From the NCBI GenBank assembly GCA_016699755.1, contig CP065009.1:992001-1056000 (forward strand): a stretch of DNA of 64,000 nucleotides, read 5' to 3'. Positions within the stretch are counted from its first letter, which is position 1, and each line of letters starts with the position of its first letter. The translations under genes and the position numbers were made by a program. The notes below the pieces were generated by a model. The model saw nothing but the letters and a program-made list of their open reading frames with translations. It ran no database searches and was not told the DNA's origin. Positions 58,139 through 64,000 of this stretch are shown here, one piece after another. Origin of the DNA: Candidatus Peregrinibacteria bacterium (lineage in GTDB: Bacteria > Patescibacteriota > Gracilibacteria > CAIRYL01 > GCA-016699755).

Positions 58139-60232
58139 CTATCTCGGAAAACTAGTACCACCTCCACCACCGCCTGAAGCACGCATAAATTGACGCACTG
58201 TATCTTGCTGATTACCACCCTGTCTACCCACACTCCCTAATGCCGAAAAATTAGCCACAACAATCTCATCACCCTCTTCTATGCCGCTAAGAATTTCCGT
58301 ATTTTTTCCATCACTCAAGCCAGTGATGACCTTAATGCTATGCGGAACACCGTTCTCCATTCTCTGTACAAAAGCAGATCCGCCACGACTCGTCACAGCA
58401 AGATTAGGAACGAGCAACACCCCTTTTTTTTCCTGAAGAATAATTTCTATGGAAGATGTCATGCCAGAAAAAATAGGCTCATTCTCTTTGTGCAAAGTAA
58501 TACTCGCTTCATATGAAACCACTCCCGATTGCTGAACGGGTGTACTATTAATCTCCTCAATTTCACCCGAAAACTCTTGATCGGGAAGAGCATCAAAAAT
58601 AATTTTTGCCGAGGCGCCTTCTTTAATTTTCACAATATCAATTTGATCAAGAAGAATGGTGATTTTAAAGAGATCAGGATTTTCGATATAGACGAATTTG
58701 TCTTCATCGGCGAGAATATTATCTCCAACCTGAAAATCAATTTTTCGGAGGACACCATCAAATGGCGCACTCAATTCGTACGTATCAAGCCCATCTTGTA
58801 CGCGCTCCATAGCGAGCTCCTTTTGAGCTACGTCATTTTCTGCCATGGCAATGCGCTCCTTTGATTCGCCCTTTTCAAGATCGGCAAGCTCTTCTTTTTG
58901 CACCACAAGAGAGCTTTCGAGATTTTTTACATCGTTCTCTTTGCCCACCCGCTCAAGACGTTTGCTTCCTTTCTTTACGGCAATGGAATTTTTTAGATTT
59001 GTGAGTGAATCTTGTGCCTTAGTGAGTGTTGTTTCAGCACTCCGAACCGATTCTTCTTTGTTACTGATTGTGTCTCCACTTCGTCGCTCTGTAACATCAA
59101 GCTCTTCCAAATTCGCAAGAGCTGTAAGTTTATTATTAAAACTCGAGAGACTGCTTTGCGCGGAAGATCGTGCGCTCAGAGCAGATGATTTAAAAGAATC
59201 AAGCTCAGATTGAGTAAAATTCGTTCCCGTAATCGTATTTTGCAACATGGTATATGTGGTATCCGCCGCCTTCACAACAAACTCCAACAGAGCAATGCTC
59301 TGCCGAAGCAATGCTTCTGCATCACTTATTATTGCGGATTCCTGTTTTTCAAAAGTCATTACTGCCCCTTCCAGCTCTCGACGACTATTTCGTGCCGCCA
59401 TGTATGCATCACGAGCGACTGTTTTTGTGTTCTGGTCGCGAAAGCCTAAATAGAGTTCATATTCGTCGTTGTTCTTTTTTGTATTTTCTTCAATGCCCAA
59501 AATTAAATCGAGCTTAGAAAGAGTACTATCGGTATCAACAATAGCGTCTTTTGCGGAAAGCAAGGCATCATCAAGAGAGGATTGATATGATACTCCACTT
59601 GATTCGATATTTTTATCTTCATAGATTTTGGCATTTTCAAGTTCTTTTTTGGTGTTATCGAGCGCAATCAGTTTGTCGGAAACATCTTTTTCTGCTTGGG
59701 AAAGCTCTATATCGAGCTCCGCATTGGTGTTTTGTTCATCTTGAACAGCAATTTTGAGATTCTGCTTCGCCAATTCAATTTGTTGATTTGTTTCCTCAAT
59801 AGTATTTTTCGCTTTTAATACTTGAGATTCGTCGTTCCCTTTCAATATTTCCTGAAGAGAAAGTTTACTATTTTCCAAATTGATTTCTGCCTGTCGGATA
59901 TCGTTGAGACCATCAGCTTTATCGAGTTCCGCAATAACCTCGTCTTGTTTTACCTGATCGCCATCCTGAAAATACACTGCCGCTACTTTCCCTCCTTTGT
60001 TAAAACGTAGTTTTTGCTCATCGACTAGATTTGCTTCGCCAAGCACCTTAATGGTTTGTCGAATATTACCACGAGCCACAAGAGTGGTTTGTTCATCTGT
60101 TGCTGTTTTTTGTGTTTGCTCAGCATTCTTCCCAAAACTGACATATATGCCAAAAGGGAGGAGAACGGTAAGCAATCCAATAAAAAAGCTTTTCTTATAA
60201 AATCGTTGTTTTTTTTCCATAAAAGAATTCAT
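58139..60232 (-). CDS. MacA-like membrane fusion protein
   Basis: The 697-residue adaptor has a single N-terminal span (about 16-33), then a biotinyl-lipoyl half ('NKGGKVAAVYFQDGDQVKQDEVI'), a very long alpha-helical hairpin (about 110-480), the second lipoyl half ('ELSAPFDGVLRKIDFQVGDNI') and beta-barrel domains. A Gly-rich tail follows (SGGGGGGTSF). The hairpin contains the same roughly 150-residue insertion (NNDEYELYLGFRD, ITGTNF) found in the RND adaptor. It is in a tight operon with the ATPase (10 nt) and permease. ATG at 60220 is an alternative start. Confidence 0.92.
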   Translation of the reverse strand: MNSFMEKKQRFYKKSFFIGLLTVLLPFGIYVSFGKNAEQTQKTATDEQTTLVARGNIRQTIKVLGEANLVDEQKLRFNKGGKVAAVYFQDGDQVKQDEVIAELDKADGLNDIRQAEINLENSKLSLQEILKGNDESQVLKAKNTIEETNQQIELAKQNLKIAVQDEQNTNAELDIELSQAEKDVSDKLIALDNTKKELENAKIYEDKNIESSGVSYQSSLDDALLSAKDAIVDTDSTLSKLDLILGIEENTKKNNDEYELYLGFRDQNTKTVARDAYMAARNSRRELEGAVMTFEKQESAIISDAEALLRQSIALLEFVVKAADTTYTMLQNTITGTNFTQSELDSFKSSALSARSSAQSSLSSFNNKLTALANLEELDVTERRSGDTISNKEESVRSAETTLTKAQDSLTNLKNSIAVKKGSKRLERVGKENDVKNLESSLVVQKEELADLEKGESKERIAMAENDVAQKELAMERVQDGLDTYELSAPFDGVLRKIDFQVGDNILADEDKFVYIENPDLFKITILLDQIDIVKIKEGASAKIIFDALPDQEFSGEIEEINSTPVQQSGVVSYEASITLHKENEPIFSGMTSSIEIILQEKKGVLLVPNLAVTSRGGSAFVQRMENGVPHSIKVITGLSDGKNTEILSGIEEGDEIVVANFSALGSVGRQGGNQQDTVRQFMRASGGGGGGTSFPR

Positions 60233-60241
60233 AAAATAAAA

Positions 60242-60649
60242 TTATTGACCACTACTTGCGTCCGGTATTTCTGTAGAAGAAACAGGTATCTCTGCATTCT
60301 CTGCAGAAGGAATAGGTGGTGGAGCGCTTTCTCCGTTCATGTTCCCCTCAAGTTGTCCTCCTCCGCGCGGAAAGCTCTTCACCTCAACCCCTTTTTCTTT
60401 TGCTATATCACGGAAGGTTTTTCCTGCGTCTAATTCTTTCTGAAGCTCTTCTGTCGTCATTCCAAGCGTCTCTGCCTGGCGTTGCAACATGACTACGTTT
60501 CGAGATCGTGCTGTCTGTACTGATTCGGGTGCAGAATCCCCTTTTGTATTCGTAAAAATCACACCAGTTGACCAAGAAAAGATAAGAGCAATAGCTCCAC
60601 CCGTAAGAACGCCAAGAGCATACGAAGAAAAGGAAAATGATGTTTTCAT
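60242..60649 (-). CDS. Small membrane-anchored protein with LGMTTEEL motif
   Basis: The 135-residue protein has an N-terminal span (about 9-32), a short extracytoplasmic segment with LGMTTEELQKEL and the motif AGKTFRDIAKEKGV, and a Pro/Ser-rich tail. The motif pair resembles DUF2680-type proteins (LGIS.EELQ..L..GKTLAEIAEE.G). It is the first gene of the operon, 9 nt before the adaptor gene. Function unknown; a sensor role for the downstream sigma factor is possible. Confidence 0.65.
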   Translation of the reverse strand: MKTSFSFSSYALGVLTGGAIALIFSWSTGVIFTNTKGDSAPESVQTARSRNVVMLQRQAETLGMTTEELQKELDAGKTFRDIAKEKGVEVKSFPRGGGQLEGNMNGESAPPPIPSAENAEIPVSSTEIPDASSGQ

Positions 60650-60794
60650 GTACTGAGAAAGAAAAGAACATTTTCTACTACGAATATGGTTGTATTTTTT
60701 TTCAGTTTTTTTCTTCAGAATTCCCCTTCATCTTATGAAAGAGTATTGAATTCTCTTTTTTCCCGATATACTTCAAAAGATTTTTGTGCTCCCC

Positions 60795-62183
60795 ATGAAA
60801 ACACTCTCCGTTGATGTCGCTGTTCTCGGCTTCGGTACTGCCGGAATGAATGCCTACCGCTCCGCCGCAAAACACACGAAAAACATTGTTGTTGTTCAGC
60901 ACGGTTTGTATGGAACCACCTGCGCACGAGTCGGGTGTATGCCAAGCAAACTTCTGATTGCTTCTGCGGATTCTGCTTTTTCGCTAGAAGAAGCACCGAG
61001 CTTTGGCATATTCCCCGGAGGAGATACAAAAATTTACGGTCACCAAGTACTCGAACGAGTTCGCTCACTTCGAGATGCTTTTGTCGGACACGTTGTTTCG
61101 AACGTCGAAAAAATTCCACAAGAACAACGGATTTCTGGAAAAGCGCGATTCATTAATGACCATGAAATTCTTGTTGACGATCACACAAAAGTTCAGGCAA
61201 AAACGTTTGTCATTGCCACAGGATCTGATCCTCGTTTTTTGCCACAAGCGGAAATTTTGGGTGACCGACATGTTGTCAATGATGATATTTTTGAATGGGA
61301 ACGTCTTCCAGAATCGGTGGCGGTATTCGGAACAGGAGTGATCGGAATGGAACTAGGGCAAGCACTCAAACGACTTGGCGTTCGGGTAAGCCTGTTTGGA
61401 AGAAGTGGAAATGTGGCGGCATTTACCGATCCTGAAATTCAGGAAAAAGCGAAAGACCTCTTTCATCGAGAACTTGATGTTTTTCCCGGAGCAACGATTC
61501 AAGAAATGAAACGTGAAGGAGACCGAGTACATATTACGTTTACCGATGTCAAAGGTGTGGAATATGAAAAACAATTTGAATATGTCCTTTCTGCCATTGG
61601 TCGTGTTCCAAATATTGCCGACTTAGAACTTCAAAACACCTCTCTTAAACTTTCAGAAAAAGGCATCCCCGTCTTCGATTCTGAAACAATGCAATGTGGA
61701 GAAAGCAATATTTTTATTGCCGGAGACGTCAATGGAAATCGTGCGCTTTTGCACGAAGCATCCGATGAAGGAGATATTGCTGGAGAAAATGCCGCACTTT
61801 TTCCGAATGTTTCCAAAGGAGATCGTCGTGTTCCGCTTTCGGTCGTCTTTACCGATCCTGAAATGGGGTCGTGTGGCACTCCATTCGGAGAACTCGAAAA
61901 GGGAATATTTGTCATTGGAAAAGTTGATTTTTCTGATCAAGGACGAAGTAAGGTGATCAACAAAAATAAAGGTATGCTTCATGTGTATGCAGAGAAAAAA
62001 ACAGGAAGAATTTTAGGCGCAGAAATGATTGGTCCGCATGCAGAACATTTGCTTCACTTACTCGCATGGTCAATTGGTTTTTCCGCCACCGCAAGTGATC
62101 TTCTCAAAATGCCGTTTTACCATCCAACTGTTGAAGAAGGCGTACGAACAGCACTACGCGACATTGAAAAACAGAGAAAATAA
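60795..62183 (+). CDS. Dihydrolipoamide dehydrogenase-like flavoprotein
   Basis: The 462-residue protein belongs to the pyridine nucleotide-disulfide oxidoreductase family. It has the FAD-binding GFGTAG at the start, the redox-active pair in TTCARVGCMPSKLLI, a second GxGxxG (GTGVIGME), GDVNGNRALLHEA, and the C-terminal HPTVEEGVRTAL with the active-site His-Glu. The ATG at 60795 is preferred over GTG 60786. No pyruvate dehydrogenase or other partner genes are present. It might act as a mercuric-reductase-like or general disulfide reductase; the substrate cannot be told. Confidence 0.85.
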   Translation: MKTLSVDVAVLGFGTAGMNAYRSAAKHTKNIVVVQHGLYGTTCARVGCMPSKLLIASADSAFSLEEAPSFGIFPGGDTKIYGHQVLERVRSLRDAFVGHVVSNVEKIPQEQRISGKARFINDHEILVDDHTKVQAKTFVIATGSDPRFLPQAEILGDRHVVNDDIFEWERLPESVAVFGTGVIGMELGQALKRLGVRVSLFGRSGNVAAFTDPEIQEKAKDLFHRELDVFPGATIQEMKREGDRVHITFTDVKGVEYEKQFEYVLSAIGRVPNIADLELQNTSLKLSEKGIPVFDSETMQCGESNIFIAGDVNGNRALLHEASDEGDIAGENAALFPNVSKGDRRVPLSVVFTDPEMGSCGTPFGELEKGIFVIGKVDFSDQGRSKVINKNKGMLHVYAEKKTGRILGAEMIGPHAEHLLHLLAWSIGFSATASDLLKMPFYHPTVEEGVRTALRDIEKQRK

Positions 62184-62237
62184 GCATCACAGTTTCTCTA
62201 TTCTAAAAAATTAGATTGTCGCACTTGATAAAAAGTC

Positions 62238-62903
62238 TCACCACTGAAGTAAAAATCCGTGCTCTTTGAGCCAATGTTTCGCCTCTCGAAAACAAGGAAA
62301 AAGATGCTCGACATGTTTCCAAAATCGGGAAGAGTGATTCATTTCCAAAAGATGCGCCGTTTCGTGCGCCACAACATAGTCAATAACCCACTCTGGCGCC
62401 ATACAGAGTCGCCACGAAAAATTCAAATTTCCCGTAGAAGAACACGACCCCCATCTTTTTTCTGCTCCGGTTACCCGAAATGACGACGGAGATTTTCCGA
62501 TTGCTTGTGCATATCCAGCTATTTTTTCTGGAAGCAAGATCTTCATCTGTTTTCGATACCAGTCTTCAATCAGCATTTTTGAGTCGCCAATTTCCCCAAC
62601 AAAAAGCATTCCTTTTTCATGAAATGGTTTTTGCTTTCCCGCAATAAAAAACACCGAAATCCTCTCTCCCAAAAAGAAAATGGTATCTCCCGAAATGAGC
62701 GTTTTTTGAGGAGCATGTTGGAGATGAACACTCACTTTTTGAAGCCGACTCTGTATCCACGATTCCCTTTCTCGTAAGATATTTTCAATGGTGCTTGAAA
62801 GCGCCCATCTGGGAGCACGAACGAGAAGCTTTGCATCAGGTGTAATTTCGAGCGAAAAGGTGCGTCGAGAAGAGCGGATAATAGTGTGTTCAGGAAGACT
62901 CAT
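62238..62903 (-). CDS. YgjP-type (DUF45/M48-like) metallopeptidase
   Basis: The 221-residue protein has the YgjP pattern: 'RRTFSLEITPDAKLLVRAP' near the start, 'WGSCSSTGNLNFSWRL', and the zinc motif AHETAHLLEMNHSSRFW (HExxH plus a third His). There is no signal peptide or span. It overlaps the nadC stop by four bases (62900-62903) and is thus downstream of it in the same operon. Substrate unknown. Confidence 0.9.
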   Translation of the reverse strand: MSLPEHTIIRSSRRTFSLEITPDAKLLVRAPRWALSSTIENILRERESWIQSRLQKVSVHLQHAPQKTLISGDTIFFLGERISVFFIAGKQKPFHEKGMLFVGEIGDSKMLIEDWYRKQMKILLPEKIAGYAQAIGKSPSSFRVTGAEKRWGSCSSTGNLNFSWRLCMAPEWVIDYVVAHETAHLLEMNHSSRFWKHVEHLFPCFREAKHWLKEHGFLLQW

Positions 62904-63787
62904 GACAAAACGGAAAGGGAAAAATCAAGCGCATGCGCAGAATTTGTGAGCATCCCCGAAGAGATAGCATCTATGCCACATTTTGCAAATTCTTGAATAT
63001 TATCGGGAGTAATACCGCCACTCGCTTCAAAAAAAATCCCCTCTGGTTTTTTTATATTCTTCAGAAGATTTTGAAGGGGTATTGGCGAAAAATTATCAAA
63101 GAGAATTCCTCCCGGACGACCCTCTGGAAGTACACGAAAAAGTTGGTGAAACTGCTCTTCGGTATCAACTTCTATTTCCCAAAAAGCAGAAGAAGGTGTG
63201 CTATAAACTGCTTTCGCCGCCGTTTCAATATTTCCCGAAAAAAGTGCGAGATGGTTATCTTTCACCATGACCGCGTCAAAAAGCCCGAGTCGATGCGTTC
63301 CACCGCCACCAACAAAAACAGCACGCTTATCGAGCGGTCCCCAAAGGGTTTTTCGAGTTGCACAGAGAAGTATGTCTTTTGGAATTTTATCTACCAACTT
63401 TTTCGTATTCGTAGCAACGCCCGAAAGGCGAGAGAGAAAGTTGAGAAGAATGCGCTCAACGCGGAGTATTACTTCGGCACTTCCCGAAAAACGGACAATT
63501 TCGTCTTCTAGCGAAACAGAATCGCCGTCTTTCTTCTTCCACTGAGATGAAAGCGATTCATGTTCGAGAAAAAATGTCGCTTCCGAAATGCCAGCAAGTG
63601 TTCCGCAAGATTTTGCGACAATCACTGCTTCGACATTTTGCTGACTCATGTTCGACAATACCTGCATTGTTATGTCGTTTCCATCCCACAAGAGTTGTTG
63701 TTGCCAAAATGATTGGCAAGCATGGCGATACCAAGGATTTTCAAGGGTGAGGAGGTATCCTCGCTGAAGCGGATGCAAAAACGACAT
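62900..63787 (-). CDS. nadC: Nicotinate-nucleotide pyrophosphorylase (carboxylating)
   Basis: NadC converts quinolinate and PRPP to nicotinate mononucleotide in NAD synthesis. The 295 residues show RVERILLNFLSRLSGVAT, CATRKTLWGPLDKRAVFVGGG, THRLGLFDAVMVKDNH and 'FFEASGGITPDNI', all diagnostic. nadA and nadB are not nearby, so the source of quinolinate is unclear. The start at 63787 is divergent from the NYN gene. A 54-nt spacer separates them. Confidence 0.94.
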   Translation of the reverse strand: MSFLHPLQRGYLLTLENPWYRHACQSFWQQQLLWDGNDITMQVLSNMSQQNVEAVIVAKSCGTLAGISEATFFLEHESLSSQWKKKDGDSVSLEDEIVRFSGSAEVILRVERILLNFLSRLSGVATNTKKLVDKIPKDILLCATRKTLWGPLDKRAVFVGGGGTHRLGLFDAVMVKDNHLALFSGNIETAAKAVYSTPSSAFWEIEVDTEEQFHQLFRVLPEGRPGGILFDNFSPIPLQNLLKNIKKPEGIFFEASGGITPDNIQEFAKCGIDAISSGMLTNSAHALDFSLSVLS

Positions 63788-63841
63788 TGGCGAAGAAAAG
63801 GGAAATGCGCCACAATACTACCGGTTTTTCCAAAAAATTTC

Positions 63842-64000
63842 GTGTCTTTTCGCTTTCATCTTCAATCAAAAACTCTCGTTCTCATCGATTGGGCAAATGT
63901 CTATAACTGGACAAAAAGACGACGGCGAGTGGTGGACCCCGAACGACTCTATCAATTTTTAAGAAGTCATAAAAATGTTGATCGAATTTGCCTTTTTGCT
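63842..64000 (+). CDS. NYN-domain (PIN-like) protein, 5' part only
   Basis: From the GTG at 63842 the frame runs open to the window end. The first residues, after a short lead, read KTLVLIDWANVYNWTKRRR..DPERLYQFL, which matches the NYN/LabA domain start with its catalytic-type Asp. NYN proteins are predicted or proven RNases. Only 53 residues are visible, so the length and other domains are unknown. The start codon is uncertain: no ATG lies in frame. Confidence 0.6.
   Translation, partial: MSFRFHLQSKTLVLIDWANVYNWTKRRRRVVDPERLYQFLRSHKNVDRICLFA

Overview
The window looks like a chromosomal piece of a bacterium of the Candidate Phyla Radiation (Patescibacteria), most like the Peregrinibacteria/Gracilibacteria side. 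That placement is inferred from gene content: large cohesin/dockerin surface proteins, a DUF4012 protein, a PilT-type ATPase, short spacers and many ATGA stop/start overlaps. No database comparison was made. UGA is an ordinary stop (several ATGA overlaps, trpS ends in TGA), so this is not a UGA=Gly lineage. Hardly any gene has a Shine-Dalgarno sequence, and the single 16S rRNA has a changed anti-Shine-Dalgarno tail.

Layout. 1-9.1 kb: a co-oriented surface operon of a dockerin protein, a 1970-residue cohesin/Ig/DUF11/dockerin protein, a cohesin lipoprotein and two tail-anchored or sortable proteins, closed by a strong terminator. 9.2-18.6 kb: gyrB, a Wzx-type flippase, ruvX with a DUF4012 protein, a pseudouridine synthase, a frameshifted MFS gene and panB. 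18.6-26.3 kb: two large polytopic membrane proteins, pilT, alaS and tRNA-Ser(CGA). 26.3-28.8 kb: a small accessory block (two-TM protein, AHSA1 protein, two PhnB/VOC proteins). 28.8-38 kb, all minus strand: an RND pump with a lipoprotein adaptor, a zinc-ribbon protein, an SPFH/SHOCT protein and an ABC exporter. 38.1-39.7 kb: 16S rRNA alone, with its own terminator and no 23S or 5S. 40-44 kb: a putative lipoprotein with an internal duplication, cca, yraN and two tRNA-Arg genes.

44-48.4 kb holds what I regard as the most coherent unusual system: an Aas-like protein with an acyl-carrier domain built in between its acyltransferase and its acyl-ligase (split by a frameshift in a T7 run), then a phosphopantetheinyl transferase to activate that carrier, then an MFS transporter in the place that LplT occupies beside Aas in E. 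coli. Together they would take up lysophospholipid and re-acylate it with free fatty acid. This would suit a cell that takes lipids from a host or its surroundings.

48.4-64 kb: a cation/proton antiporter, trpS, a SIMPL protein, proA, a lone ABC ATPase and pyrD. These are followed by a six-gene minus-strand operon (small LGMTTEEL-motif protein, MacA-like adaptor, ATPase, MacB-like permease, ECF sigma factor, membrane protein likely to be its anti-sigma partner). The window ends with a Lpd-like flavoprotein, a YgjP-type metallopeptidase, nadC and the start of an NYN-domain gene. Biosynthetic genes (panB, proA, pyrD, nadC) occur singly, as expected for a reduced, scavenging metabolism.
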